A stretch of DNA of 64,000 nt from Chitinophaga vietnamensis (GCF_902167635.1 NZ_CABHMS010000003.1:496001-560000), one strand, 5' to 3'; shown: positions 17,440 to 26,683, counted from the stretch's first letter. The notes: generated from the letters alone by a model not told the origin. Made by a program: numbers and translations.

Positions 17440-17856
17440 ATGAATCAAAAAGATGAAAGAACCTGGGGAACGTTCATACACCTGGGAGGTATCGTTGGTA
17501 TGATGATCATACCAGGGGTGGGCAACATCATCGGTGTGCTGATCCTCTGGCTGATCAAACGCAACGAATCCGCATTTGTAGACGATCAGGGCAAGGAAGC
17601 TATCAATTTCCAGATCACGCTCAGCCTGATTTCCGTTCTGCTCGGTATCATCGGCTTTATCTCTTTCGGCTTATGGTCGCTCGGTACGTTCTGGAGCAAC
17701 CGTCACGACATGTTCGATTTTCACTGGGGCTGGAGCTGGATGGGCTTACACGGCATATTGTGGATACTGAACCTGGTATTCTCTATTGTGGGAGCCGTGA
17801 AGGCAAGCAACGGGGTTAGCTACAGATATCCCTTCAGTTTGCGGATCGTAAAATAA
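17440..17856 (+). CDS. DUF4870-type small membrane protein
   Basis: 138 residues with three or four hydrophobic segments. The pattern TWGTFIHLGGIVGMMIIPGVGNIIGVLILWLIKR, then FVDDQGKEAINFQITLSL, is the hallmark of the DUF4870/Tic20-like family. The function of the family is not established. The TAA stop at 17854-17856 is followed with no gap by inverted repeat G. Confidence 0.85.
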   Translation: MNQKDERTWGTFIHLGGIVGMMIIPGVGNIIGVLILWLIKRNESAFVDDQGKEAINFQITLSLISVLLGIIGFISFGLWSLGTFWSNRHDMFDFHWGWSWMGLHGILWILNLVFSIVGAVKASNGVSYRYPFSLRIVK

Positions 17857-17946
17857 TTTAGGGATTTCTTGATTTGGGGATTTTTTGATTTGATCAAATC
17901 AAAAAATCCCTAAATCAAAAAATCCCTAAATCAAAAAATTCCTAAA
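17857..17946. repeat. Intergenic inverted repeat G between convergent genes
   Basis: The repeat is centred on TGATCA at 17891-17896. The left arm holds two copies and the right arm three copies of a 16-nt word (AAATCAAAAAATCCCT or its complement), with few mismatches. It starts on the base after the DUF4870 stop and ends 5 nt before the subtilase stop, filling the whole convergent space. It may act as a two-way terminator, but no classic U-run is present. Confidence 0.85.
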
Positions 17947-17951
17947 TATCT

Positions 17952-19646
17952 CTAGTTCTTCTTTACTGATTTCATCTTTGCTTTGTGCTGCTTCTTCTTC
18001 ACGTTCTCTCCTTTGATCGTTGCAGCTACTTTCAGCGCTTCATAAGCATTTACGATGCCTCCGGTGGCCGACAGATCGGCGAAGGGCACCTGTACATCGC
18101 TGCTGCCAGGTTTATTGACCATGGTAGTGCCATCCGGTAATGGCTGCGCGCTTTTTTCCAATACATATTTCAGCTGGCGTGCACTCAGGTCGGGGTAGTA
18201 GGAGAGCACGAGCGCAGCTACGCCTGCCACTACCGGCGAAGCCATACTGGTGCCGCTGGCGCTGCCGTATTTGTTACCGCCCGGAATAGTAGAGTAGATC
18301 TGTACGCCCGGAGCGAAGAGGTCTACTTCTTTTTTGCCGTAGTTGGAGAAGTTGGCTACTTTATCATTGCCTCTGCCAGTGCTGCTGGCGCCCACGGTCA
18401 CGAAGTTGGTGGCGCGGGTACCATCGAGATAGAAGGGATTGGGATAGTTGGGGATAGAGTCGTTGTTGTTGCCATCGTTGCCGGCAGCATGTATCAGCAA
18501 TACGCCTTTCTTCTCGGCATAGCGCACGGCATCGTCTACCCAGTCCTTATGAGGGGAGTAGGGCTTGCCAAAGCTCATATTGATGATTTGCGCGCCATTA
18601 TCGACCGCATAACGGATGGCGAGGGCAATATCCTTATCGCGTTCGTCGCCGTCAGGAACGGCCTTTACAAACATAATACGAACATTGTCGGCCACGCCAT
18701 CCATACCGATGCCATTATTGCGCAGGGCGGCAATGATACCGGATACGTGGGTGCCGTGGAAACCGAACTGGCCCATCACGTCGTTGTTACCGTAATGTTT
18801 GTCGTTGATATCTTCGAGGTTATCGCCTACGATGCGCTGACGGTTGGCATTGGGCAGCACGTCACCGCTTTCTGCCTTGCGTTTCAGGCTGTTCATGTAT
18901 TCGTCGAATTCCATTTTGAAGTCGCTGAACGACAGCGGCTCATCGCCGGTGCTCTTCAGCAGGCGGCTCATGAAATTGCGCGCCAGCAGCACGTCCTGGC
19001 TGGTGGTTTGGATGCTGTCCAGCTGTGCTACTGTGAAATCATCTTTATGTAAATATCCTTTGAGGATGGTTTCGCATTTGTTCAGGTTCTCCTGTAGCTT
19101 GGTCATGTTCTTGTAGGTGACCTTATCCTGCGAGGTAGGTTTCTCTACTTTCTTTTGCAGCTGCTGCCAGGTAGCGTATTCTTTGGAATCCTTGTTCAGT
19201 GCGGAGTCTGGATTGCCGTAGAGGTGCTTGTAGCGGTAGTATTCGCGGGTAGCTTCGTCAGAGTCTTCCTTTACGCTGCCGCCGTCTTTACCACCGAGAA
19301 AGTTCCAGCCATGGATATCGTCCACATAGCCGTTCCCATCATCATCTTTGCCATTGCCGGGGATCTCTCCCGGGTTGGTCCATAAGATGCCGCGGAGGTC
19401 TTCATGCAGCGTATCGATGCCGGAATCGATCACAGCTACGATCACGGGCGTGCTTTTCTTGCCCTTGAGCAGTTCTTTATAAGCTTTTTCGGTAGCAGTG
19501 CCGTAAACACTGTCGGTGTCGTAGCTTAACAAGTGCCAGTTCTTTGGAAGCGGGGTTTTTCCTTGTGCAACGGTTTGTGTGGTAAATGCAGTCATCAATG
19601 CAACACATCCTGCCAAGACTGCCATCTCTCGACTAAACAATTTCAT
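17952..19646 (-). CDS. Exported S8-family serine peptidase (subtilisin-like)
   Basis: 564 residues with an N-terminal signal peptide ending near residue 28 (TTQTVAQG). The triad is visible: Asp74 (VIDSGIDTLHED), His297 (HGTHVSG) and Ser467 (GTSMASP), with the oxyanion Asn390 (HAAGN). Between the Asp and His blocks is an insertion of roughly 170 charged, helical residues (about 125-290), far longer than in subtilisin. There is no obvious propeptide and no T9SS C-terminal domain; the C-terminus is lysine-rich (KKKQHKAKMKSVKKN). Likely periplasmic or outer-surface proteolysis. Confidence 0.92.
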   Translation of the reverse strand: MKLFSREMAVLAGCVALMTAFTTQTVAQGKTPLPKNWHLLSYDTDSVYGTATEKAYKELLKGKKSTPVIVAVIDSGIDTLHEDLRGILWTNPGEIPGNGKDDDGNGYVDDIHGWNFLGGKDGGSVKEDSDEATREYYRYKHLYGNPDSALNKDSKEYATWQQLQKKVEKPTSQDKVTYKNMTKLQENLNKCETILKGYLHKDDFTVAQLDSIQTTSQDVLLARNFMSRLLKSTGDEPLSFSDFKMEFDEYMNSLKRKAESGDVLPNANRQRIVGDNLEDINDKHYGNNDVMGQFGFHGTHVSGIIAALRNNGIGMDGVADNVRIMFVKAVPDGDERDKDIALAIRYAVDNGAQIINMSFGKPYSPHKDWVDDAVRYAEKKGVLLIHAAGNDGNNNDSIPNYPNPFYLDGTRATNFVTVGASSTGRGNDKVANFSNYGKKEVDLFAPGVQIYSTIPGGNKYGSASGTSMASPVVAGVAALVLSYYPDLSARQLKYVLEKSAQPLPDGTTMVNKPGSSDVQVPFADLSATGGIVNAYEALKVAATIKGENVKKKQHKAKMKSVKKN

Positions 19647-19947
19647 GTTTCGTTTTATTATAAGATTTTAATATCATGATAAAGTTAAAGGTATGAAAAA
19701 GCGGTATAACACGGATCATATTAATGATAAACGCACCACTTTCCGGTTTGGTGGTTATGTGTTATCGATTTTCGTACCAATTAACCAGTTCCTTTACCAG
19801 CCGTCATAAAATATTTCTCTGTACTGCCTGCATCTGCTACATTCGCAGTACATCCATCTTCCTTCTATACCAGGAAAACCATCTGCCATTATCTACACGG
19901 GATTAATGTCAATCACCTTATTGCATCATCTTTAATTTTAAATTATC
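19647..19947. other. Divergent intergenic region, subtilase / histidine-phosphatase-like gene
   Basis: 301 bp between two divergent starts. AT-rich. A small hairpin-capable word (ACCAC...GTGGT, about 19735-19755) is visible, but no clear TAnnTTTG box or RNA gene. Both genes' promoters should lie here. Confidence 0.4.
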
Positions 19948-20478
19948 ATGTTGAAAACAGCTATTTTATCTGTGCTGCTGCTGGCTGGCATCCGGGCCTT
20001 TGCGGCAGAGCCGGAAACCACTATTATTTTTGTGAATGCGGCGGAAACGGAAGCCACGCCCTCGCCTGATCCCGGATTGAGCACAGAGGGCCAGCAGGAG
20101 GCCGCGGCGCTTACCTCCGCCCTTCGGGATATTCCGGTAGACGCGATCTACACCATCTTCCAGAACCGCGGCGTACAAACGGTTACACCGCTTTCCACTG
20201 CTAAAAACTGCCACCTGGAATATTACCGCCCCGCCCCCGATGCGGAAGCCCTGGAAGCCATGATGGGCAGTCTTGTAAAGCAAAATGCCGGCAAAACCAT
20301 CGTTATTTGCGGGGACCCGGAAAATATTCCGGCCATGTTAAGGCAACTCGGGGTGAAGGCTAAAGACCTGAAAACCCTTTATGATAAAGGATATGGGCAG
20401 GGTTTGGTTGTCAAGGTATCCGGTCGTAACACGGTAGTAGCACAAAAGTTGAATATGAATATTCAAAAAAATGTCTAA
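19948..20478 (+). CDS. Exported histidine-phosphatase-like protein lacking catalytic residues
   Basis: 176 residues with a signal peptide (about 1-19). The layout is that of the phosphoglycerate-mutase/SixA superfamily: a first strand FVNAAETE, then LSTEGQQEAAALTSAL, then VDAIYTIFQNRGVQT, and a late strand IVICGDPEN. The defining RHGE motif reads NAAE (residues 30-33), and the second catalytic His is replaced by Cys, so both histidines are lost. It should therefore be a binding protein or pseudoenzyme in the periplasm. The reading frame is intact, so this is not simple decay. Confidence 0.7.
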   Translation: MLKTAILSVLLLAGIRAFAAEPETTIIFVNAAETEATPSPDPGLSTEGQQEAAALTSALRDIPVDAIYTIFQNRGVQTVTPLSTAKNCHLEYYRPAPDAEALEAMMGSLVKQNAGKTIVICGDPENIPAMLRQLGVKAKDLKTLYDKGYGQGLVVKVSGRNTVVAQKLNMNIQKNV

Positions 20479-20558
20479 TATTTATAGCTGGAAGAGTATT
20501 TGAAAGCACTCTTTGCTTCAGATATTTTTCTCATAAGCATGGTTTCCGTTTAACGAAA

Positions 20559-20589
20559 AGCGGGGTTCTCTAACCTCGCTACTCTTTTT
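20559..20589 (+). terminator. Intrinsic terminator after the histidine-phosphatase-like gene
   Basis: AGCGGGGTT (20559-20567) pairs with AACCTCGCT (20572-20580, one G-U) around a 4-nt loop, followed by a T-run at 20585-20589. It lies 80 nt past the stop. Confidence 0.7.
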
Positions 20590-20730
20590 GAAATTTTAAA
20601 ACCATGTTCGTCGGTGTATGTAGAAGGGATCGTAATAGACAGAACGGTAAGTAGCTATAACGATTTAACACAGGAATTTTATCAACCGCTTTTAAAAATC
20701 TGATCGGGACACGTAACCTGAAACGAAAAT
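20590..20730. other. Spacer between two convergent terminators
   Basis: About 140 bp between the terminator of the plus-strand gene and that of the minus-strand ALDH gene. Nothing recognisable is seen in it. Confidence 0.4.
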
Positions 20731-20760
20731 TAAAAGCTCCGAGGCAAGGGCCTCGGAGCT
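20731..20760 (-). terminator. Intrinsic terminator of the lysine-degradation operon
   Basis: AGCTCCGAGGC (20735-20745) and GCCTCGGAGCT (20750-20760) form a perfect 11-bp stem with a 4-nt loop. On the minus strand it is followed by TTTTAATTTT. It lies about 30 nt past the ALDH stop. Confidence 0.85.
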
Positions 20761-20791
20761 ACGAAAGTCTCAAAACTGTTCACACACTTTT

Positions 20792-22321
20792 TTACAGGTC
20801 AAACTTGATCCCCTGCGCCAATGGCAGCTTGGTGGAGTAGTTGATGGTATTCGTTTGCCTGCGCATATACGCTTTCCAGGCATCGGAGCCGCTTTCGCGG
20901 CCGCCGCCGGTTTCCTTTTCGCCGCCGAAAGCGCCACCGATCTCGGCGCCGGAAGTGCCGATATTTACGTTGGCGATACCACAGTCGGAACCCGCATGGG
21001 AGAGGAATTGCTCTGCCTCGCGCAGGTTCAGCGTCATGATAGCGGAAGAGAGGCCCTGCGGCACATCGTTCTGCATCGCGATCGCTTCTGTGAGGGTCTG
21101 GTATTTCATCACGTACAGGATGGGCGCGAAAGTTTCATGCTGTACGATATCGTAAACGTTCTCCACTGCCGCTATACAAGGTTTCACGTAGCAGCCGGAT
21201 TCGAAGCCCGGGCCTTCCAGCACGCCGCCTTCCACGAGGAAGGCGCCGCCTTGCTGTTTCACCTGCTCGATGGAATGGAGGTAAGCCTTCACGGCATCTT
21301 TATCGATCAGTGGTCCTACGTGGTTGTTCTCATCGAGCGGGTTGCCGATGCGTAACTGGCCGTAAGCTTTTACCAGCTTGGATGTGAAGCTGTCGTAAAC
21401 GCTCTCGTGAATGATCAGCCTGCGGGTGCTGGTGCAACGCTGGCCGGCAGTGCCCACTGCGCCAAATACCGCGCCGATGATGGACATATCAAGGTCGGCA
21501 TCCTGCGAGATGATGATGGCGTTGTTACCGCCCAGCTCCAGCAGGGAGCGGCCCAAACGTGCGCCCACAGCGGCGCCTACGGCCTTGCCCATACGGGTGG
21601 AACCGGTAGCGGATACCAGCGGTATGCGGGTATCGTGCGATAGCCATTCACCGGTATCGCGGGCGCCGGTAACCAGGCAGCAAACGCCTTCCGGTACGCC
21701 ATTGGCGGCGAATACTTCTTCCACTATACGCTGACAGGCAACCGCTGTTACCGGCGTTTTTTCTGATGGCTTCCAGATGCAGACATTGCCGCAAACCCAG
21801 GCCAGCATGGAGTTCCAGCTCCATACAGCTACCGGGAAGTTGAAAGCGGAAATGATACCGGTGATGCCCAGGGGGTGCCACTGTTCATACATGCGATGGC
21901 CCGGACGTTCAGAGTGCATGGTGAGGCCATGCAGCTGACGTGATAATCCTACGGCAAAATCGCAGATGTCGATCATCTCCTGCACCTCGCCAAAGCCCTC
22001 CTGGAGGCTCTTTCCCATCTCCCAGGATACCAGGCGGCCAAGGTCTTTTTTATGTTTGCGCAGCGCTTCACCGAGCTGGCGTACGATTTCGCCGCGGCGT
22101 GGAGCGGGCCACAGGCGCCATTCTTTGAAGGCTTCCTGCGCTGTGGCAACCACGGCATCGTAATCTTCGCGGGTAGCGCTTTTGATCGTAGCGATGGTTT
22201 TGTTATTAACCGGAGATACTGAAACAATATCCGCGCCGCCTGCTGGCAGCCAGTGTTTGCCGGTGCTCACACCGCTCTGCGTGGCGGTGATGCCGAATAC
22301 TTTTAAGATATCTTCTACCAT
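20792..22321 (-). CDS. Aldehyde dehydrogenase, ALDH7 / alpha-aminoadipate semialdehyde (P6C) dehydrogenase type
   Basis: 509 residues. It should oxidise alpha-aminoadipate semialdehyde (in equilibrium with piperideine-6-carboxylate) to 2-aminoadipate with NAD+. Seen are SAFNFPVAVWSWN, the Glu of LELGGNNAIII, and the catalytic Cys in GTAGQRCTSTRRL. The last pattern is characteristic of the antiquitin/ALDH7 branch. The neighbours, a saccharopine-dehydrogenase-like gene and a DUF1338 gene, support a lysine-degradation role. It is the last gene of that minus-strand operon and is followed by a strong terminator. Confidence 0.88.
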   Translation of the reverse strand: MVEDILKVFGITATQSGVSTGKHWLPAGGADIVSVSPVNNKTIATIKSATREDYDAVVATAQEAFKEWRLWPAPRRGEIVRQLGEALRKHKKDLGRLVSWEMGKSLQEGFGEVQEMIDICDFAVGLSRQLHGLTMHSERPGHRMYEQWHPLGITGIISAFNFPVAVWSWNSMLAWVCGNVCIWKPSEKTPVTAVACQRIVEEVFAANGVPEGVCCLVTGARDTGEWLSHDTRIPLVSATGSTRMGKAVGAAVGARLGRSLLELGGNNAIIISQDADLDMSIIGAVFGAVGTAGQRCTSTRRLIIHESVYDSFTSKLVKAYGQLRIGNPLDENNHVGPLIDKDAVKAYLHSIEQVKQQGGAFLVEGGVLEGPGFESGCYVKPCIAAVENVYDIVQHETFAPILYVMKYQTLTEAIAMQNDVPQGLSSAIMTLNLREAEQFLSHAGSDCGIANVNIGTSGAEIGGAFGGEKETGGGRESGSDAWKAYMRRQTNTINYSTKLPLAQGIKFDL

Positions 22322-22344
22322 GGTGGTGTATTGAACTGACTAAA

Positions 22345-23235
22345 TTAGGAACTTTTTTTTGTTTGGGCAGCGTAGGTGCTTTCGAAGATCTTGTCGGCAT
22401 TGCCGGCTTCGAAGCCTTCGCGGCGATGTTCGCGCCTGATCTCGCCCGGGGGGAGATGGATGAAGGCCGGTAATACTTTGCGCTCTGCGAATTCAACATA
22501 AGAACCTGCGATCTTGTAATGCTCGTTGCCTGCAAATTCCGCTTCGATCATGCGCGCTACGGTGGCGCTTTGCAGCAGGTTGCCATCGGGGCTGGTCTTG
22601 ATCTTGCCGCCCGCATCATTCAGCAGGAAGCCGTTGCGTTCGAGGAAAGCGTTGAAATCCGCCACTGTATTGTATCCTGCGGGCAAGTTATGTACGCTCA
22701 CCGTGAAGTGATTCAGGTAGTAACGGTTATAGATTACCCAGGCCGCGTATTCGCTTTCTGCTGCCAGCGTCTTGTAATCCGCCAGGGTAGGGGTACGCCA
22801 TAAACCGCTGTGCAGGAAAGTATCTACCGCAGCAGCATCGTCTAATGCAAGTTGATCTACCGGATCGGCCGTTACTTCGTTGGTATAGCTGTGAATGATA
22901 TCCTGTGCGGCTTTGCTGAGATCGTTCACCCGCAGCTCGCTGATGAAGATACGCGGATATTGTGGCGCCGGCGGTGCATACCACCAGGCATCCAGCTTTT
23001 TGGCAGCGAAATGGTAATGGTCTCTTTTCGTATAGCCGTAGTGGAGAAATATTTTCTCCAGCGACTGTACGCCGAGGTGAGGCACGCCCATCGTCCTGAA
23101 GGCGATATGATCGTTCTCAATATCGTTGGCATTACTGATAATGCCTTCCTTTACCATAGCGGCGATCACGGCTGCCACATCCGGTACCCGCTCCTGGTAG
23201 CGGCTCATCAGGCCTTGAAGAATGTCACTTAGCAT
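22345..23235 (-). CDS. DUF1338 protein, probable 2-oxoadipate dioxygenase/decarboxylase
   Basis: 296 residues of the DUF1338 (HglS/YdcJ) family. Characterised members convert 2-oxoadipate to D-2-hydroxyglutarate with Fe(II) and O2 in lysine catabolism. The expected metal ligands are present: His43 (NDHIAFRT), His176 (LNHFTVSVH) and Glu248 (YVEFAER), plus Arg47 for the substrate. It is shorter than the Pseudomonas enzyme. It lies 23 bp upstream of the ALDH7 gene on the same strand. Confidence 0.83.
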   Translation of the reverse strand: MLSDILQGLMSRYQERVPDVAAVIAAMVKEGIISNANDIENDHIAFRTMGVPHLGVQSLEKIFLHYGYTKRDHYHFAAKKLDAWWYAPPAPQYPRIFISELRVNDLSKAAQDIIHSYTNEVTADPVDQLALDDAAAVDTFLHSGLWRTPTLADYKTLAAESEYAAWVIYNRYYLNHFTVSVHNLPAGYNTVADFNAFLERNGFLLNDAGGKIKTSPDGNLLQSATVARMIEAEFAGNEHYKIAGSYVEFAERKVLPAFIHLPPGEIRREHRREGFEAGNADKIFESTYAAQTKKSS

Positions 23236-23277
23236 GTTGGAATTTGGTTATTTTTTTATTTTGATATTTAGTTATTT

Positions 23278-24420
23278 CTACCGGGCTCCCGCCGCTACGG
23301 GGCTTGATATGGCCACCGGTATTTCGTTGTTAAGCCCTGTAGGCGCGTCAGCCCGATAGTACACAGCAAAGCGGTTGTTGATCAGCTCTTTGAAGGAAAC
23401 GTCTTCCTGGCGCAGGAAACCGCTGGCGGGCAGCTGGCCTTTTGCGTGCAGGTCGATCACCGCGCAGGCAGCGCCTGCAGTGGTGAGCTGTATAGCGGTG
23501 AAGTCTCTTCCGGCAATCTCCTGGTTATAGATCTTGCGGGAATAAGAGCGCTGCACGGAACGGCCCTTGATGGTGCCGGACACGGAAACGAATACCAGCA
23601 CTACATCCTGCGGTGTGAAAGGTATGCTATCTTCCATAATTTCTTTCAAAACATCTCTCTTTTTATTAAGCTTGAGCTCATTGAGCAATATCTTCATGAG
23701 TTGGCAATGGCCGGGATAACGCACGGTCTTGTAATCGAGGTTATACACTTTGCCATCGAGGATTTCCGCCAGGGCAGAGAGGCCGCCGGAGGTGTTGAAG
23801 GCTTCATATTCCACGCCATCGAGCGCAAAGCGTTCATAGCCTTCGAGGGGCATTACTTCCTTGCGTTCGCCTTCGTAGATGGCATCGCAGGGATTGCAGT
23901 ATTCGTTGATCAGGCCATCGGTGCTCCAGGTGAGGTTATACATCAGGCTGTTGGTGGGGAACTGCGGCAGTGCGCCTACACGAAGTCTCACGGCATCGAG
24001 GGTGTCAAACTGTTTGGCGATATCATAAGCGGCGATACTGATAAAACCCGGCGCCAGCCCGCATTGCGGCATAAAGCTCACACTTGCTTTTTGTGCGATC
24101 TCCCGGATAGCATTGGTGGTGGCCACATCTTCTGTAAGATCGAAATAGTGCGTATTGGCTTTGGCGGCAGCGGTAGCGATCTTCACGTTCAGGAAGAAGG
24201 GGCAGGCGCTGAGTACGATGTCCTGCGCTTCCAGGGCCTGTTGCAGCGCGCCGGCATCATTCACATCCACCTGGATTTTGTGGATGCCGGGCTCCTGGCA
24301 TTTATCGAGGAGCGAGGGGTTGTTGTCTGCCAGGGTTACCTGGTAATCGCCGGACTGTTGCAGCAGGAAAGCGGCTGTTTCGCCGATCTTGCCGGCGCCG
24401 ATAATCATTACACGTTTCAT
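23278..24420 (-). CDS. Saccharopine-dehydrogenase-family enzyme (saccharopine or lysine 6-dehydrogenase)
   Basis: 380 residues from the ATG at 24420 (MKRVMIIGAGKIGETAAFLL); the longer frame to 24555 has no homology. The N-terminal Rossmann fold has GAGKIGE, with the acidic residue of LADNNP after the second strand, as in NAD binders. QCGLAPGFISIAAYD and the C-terminal domain match the saccharopine dehydrogenase / lysine 6-dehydrogenase family. No separate lysine-ketoglutarate reductase is nearby, so direct oxidation of lysine is a real alternative. First gene of the lysine operon. Confidence 0.8.
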   Translation of the reverse strand: MKRVMIIGAGKIGETAAFLLQQSGDYQVTLADNNPSLLDKCQEPGIHKIQVDVNDAGALQQALEAQDIVLSACPFFLNVKIATAAAKANTHYFDLTEDVATTNAIREIAQKASVSFMPQCGLAPGFISIAAYDIAKQFDTLDAVRLRVGALPQFPTNSLMYNLTWSTDGLINEYCNPCDAIYEGERKEVMPLEGYERFALDGVEYEAFNTSGGLSALAEILDGKVYNLDYKTVRYPGHCQLMKILLNELKLNKKRDVLKEIMEDSIPFTPQDVVLVFVSVSGTIKGRSVQRSYSRKIYNQEIAGRDFTAIQLTTAGAACAVIDLHAKGQLPASGFLRQEDVSFKELINNRFAVYYRADAPTGLNNEIPVAISSPVAAGAR

Positions 24421-24757
24421 AATCTGTGAGGAATTATTAATTATATGCACCGCCTTTGCCGCGGTGCGGATCAGTGAATAAACAAATACCATCACTGCTG
24501 AACCGTATGGACATGACACAGCCATTCTCTGATATAAGAGGCCGGTATGCAACAAGATTTACCAAACAAATCATGCTGCCGCACAGTAATTATAAAAAAT
24601 AATTACCACGCAGGTCATACGTATCACAGTAAAAAAATAAGGAAGAGATTCACCTCATGCCTATCATGGCACGTGGGAGCAGGTGCTCCGCAGATAAGAG
24701 AGAAGAGAAAGCTGTATGTTTAACAGGTGATTCATCGAGGAACGAATGTAAAGAAAA
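24421..24757 (-). promoter_or_regulatory. Leader/upstream region of the lysine-degradation operon
   Basis: 337 bp with no convincing gene. It contains a short perfect inverted repeat at 24676-24689 (GGAGCA-GG-TGCTCC) that could be an operator or hairpin. I compared it by eye with lysine and SAM riboswitch consensus and saw no match. No clear TAnnTTTG box was found. Confidence 0.35.
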
Positions 24758-24890
24758 AATTACGAATTGCGAATTAAGAATTACGGATTTGTGGGGAGAT
24801 ATTTGCGAAGAAGCACTTTGAGCGCTTTAAGGGCTTCTTCGCAAATATCTCCCCACAAATCCGTAATTCTTAATTCGCAATTCGTAATTA
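24758..24890. repeat. Intergenic inverted repeat E: 57-bp perfect arms
   Basis: Left arm 24758-24814 and right arm 24833-24889 are perfect reverse complements over 57 bp, with an 18-nt loop (24815-24832). The outer edge overlaps the panB TAA stop (24888-24890). The arm is homologous to those of repeats A and F, but its differences from F occur in both arms. The loop retains part of the AAGCCC...GCGCT core. Confidence 0.96.
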
Positions 24891-25703
24891 ATATTGTTCG
24901 TTTTCGTTCGGAAAATCTTTGGATTTCACATCGTGAATATAGGCCTGTGTGGCGTCGTAGATCTGGGTGTAGAGATCAAGGTAGCGGCGGAGGAAGCGCG
25001 GCTTGAACTCTTTGTTGATGCCCAGCATATCGTGCATCACCAGCACCTGGCCATCCACATATTTACCGGCGCCGATACCGATGATAGGTATCTCCACGAT
25101 TTCTGCTACCTTCTTCGCGAGTTGCGCGGGGATTTTTTCCAGGACGATAGCAAAGCAGCCTGCTTCCTGCAACAGTTTGGCATCGTTGATGAGTTTATTG
25201 GCTTCCGCTTCTTCGGTAGCTCTTACAGCGTAAGTGCCGAATTTGTAGATGGATTGCGGGGTAAGGCCCAGGTGGCCCATTACCGGCACACCCGCGGAGA
25301 TAATGCGTTTCACCGATTCGATGATCTCTTCTCCACCTTCTATCTTGATACCATGTGCACCGGTTTCTTTCATGATGCGGATGGTGGAGTTGAGCGCTTC
25401 CTTGGAATTACCCTGGTAGGAGCCGAAGGGCAGGTCTACGATCACGAAGCAACGCTTGATGGCGCGCACAACAGAGGCAGCATGATAGATCATCTGGTCG
25501 AGCGTGATCGGTAAGGTGGTTTCATGGCCGGCCATCACGTTGGAGGCAGAGTCGCCTACCAGCAATATATCTATGCCGGCATCATCAAAGATGCGGGCCA
25601 TGGAATAATCATAGGCGGTAAGCATAGAGATCTTTTCGCCGTCTACTTTCATCTTCTGCAGTATATGCGTGGTGATGCGCTTGATTTCTTTATTCACTGA
25701 CAT
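24888..25703 (-). CDS. panB: 3-methyl-2-oxobutanoate hydroxymethyltransferase
   Basis: 271 residues from the ATG at 25703 ([15 protein letters not shown]); the longer frame runs into the preceding gene. PanB makes ketopantoate from alpha-ketoisovalerate using methylene-THF, the first step to pantothenate. Family motifs: [19 protein letters not shown], the metal site [22 protein letters not shown], and [10 protein letters not shown]. It is 60 bp downstream of ppx. panC and panD lie about 7 kb away on the same strand. The stop codon lies in the edge of repeat E. Confidence 0.96.
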   Translation of the reverse strand: MSVNKEIKRITTHILQKMKVDGEKISMLTAYDYSMARIFDDAGIDILLVGDSASNVMAGHETTLPITLDQMIYHAASVVRAIKRCFVIVDLPFGSYQGNSKEALNSTIRIMKETGAHGIKIEGGEEIIESVKRIISAGVPVMGHLGLTPQSIYKFGTYAVRATEEAEANKLINDAKLLQEAGCFAIVLEKIPAQLAKKVAEIVEIPIIGIGAGKYVDGQVLVMHDMLGINKEFKPRFLRRYLDLYTQIYDATQAYIHDVKSKDFPNENEQY

Positions 25704-25764
25704 AGCAGTTCCTTTTGCGTTTAGCGCAAAGGTGGCGATATAAACAGTAAAAAGGAAATGTTTT

Positions 25765-26661
25765 TTATGGCTGGCTAACGGTGGCCGCGATCTCTTCATA
25801 CAGCGCATGAATAAGACCATCTGCCAAACCGATCTTCGGCACGTATATCTCCGGCGTATCTGCCCAGCGCATTACATTCACATAGATCTGTAGTGCCGGC
25901 ACAATTACATCTGCACGGTCTTCGCGCAGGTTGTAGAGATGTATGCGTTCTTCTACGGTGAAGCTGCTGAATTCTTTGTAGTAGTCTTTCAGCGTTTCGA
26001 GCGACAAGGGCTTGCCTTCTTTACGTTTGGAGAGCGAGAATATTTTGTTGATGTTACCGCCGGAACCGATGGCGATTACAGGGCCGCTGCCTTTGAGCTG
26101 CGTTTTGAGGAAGTCTTTCATTTGCTGCCAGGCGGCTTCTGTTACCTGGTTGTGCAGGAGCCGGATGGTGCCGATATTGAAGGACTCTTTGAATTTGAGT
26201 TGCTTGTTGCTGAAGAATGTAAGTTCAGTGCTGCCGCCGCCTACATCGATGTAGAGATAGGATTTGGTGGCATCCATATGCTCTGCTACATGGTTCTCAT
26301 AAATGTAAGATGCTTCTTCCTGTCCGGTAATAATCTTGACATCGATGCCGGTCTGGTTCCTTACTTCCTGTAAAATTTCAGGGCCGTTCAAGGCATCGCG
26401 CATGGCTGACGTAGCGCAGGCTTTCAGGTATTTCACTTCGTAAACGTCCAGCAGGAGCTTGTAAGCCTTGATCGTATTGATCAGATGTGTGGCCCTTGAT
26501 TCAGAAATAGTGCTGTTGGCAAACACATCGAAGCCCAGCCTCAGTGGTACCCTTATGAGGTTCACCTTGGTAAAGTCCATGGCGCCTGCACTATTGGGAG
26601 ATGCCTCTGAAATAAGCAACCGGGCAGCATTTGAGCCTATATCTATCGCAGCTAGCTTCAT
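25765..26661 (-). CDS. ppx: Ppx/GppA exopolyphosphatase-family protein
   Basis: 298 residues of the actin-like ASKHA fold. It removes terminal phosphates from polyphosphate or hydrolyses pppGpp. N-terminal [14 protein letters not shown] is the phosphate-1 loop; [15 protein letters not shown] is the phosphate-2 loop; [12 protein letters not shown] follows. It is shorter than E. coli Ppx (about 500) and lacks the C-terminal HD-like domain, as in many short Ppx proteins. It directly follows ppk1 (upstream on the same strand), which supports polyphosphate as substrate. It has its own -7 box at 26684-26691. Confidence 0.9.
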   Translation of the reverse strand: MKLAAIDIGSNAARLLISEASPNSAGAMDFTKVNLIRVPLRLGFDVFANSTISESRATHLINTIKAYKLLLDVYEVKYLKACATSAMRDALNGPEILQEVRNQTGIDVKIITGQEEASYIYENHVAEHMDATKSYLYIDVGGGSTELTFFSNKQLKFKESFNIGTIRLLHNQVTEAAWQQMKDFLKTQLKGSGPVIAIGSGGNINKIFSLSKRKEGKPLSLETLKDYYKEFSSFTVEERIHLYNLREDRADVIVPALQIYVNVMRWADTPEIYVPKIGLADGLIHALYEEIAATVSQP

Positions 26662-26683
26662 CTGATCGTTTTGGTTAAAGAGG

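Noticed and set aside
20590-20730. Small RNA gene between two convergent terminators
   Set aside because: No promoter box, no stable structure and no known family pattern.
24660-24740. Possible SAM or lysine riboswitch upstream of the lysine operon
   Set aside because: A CTTATC-like word and a small hairpin are present, but the conserved core sequences of either class are missing.
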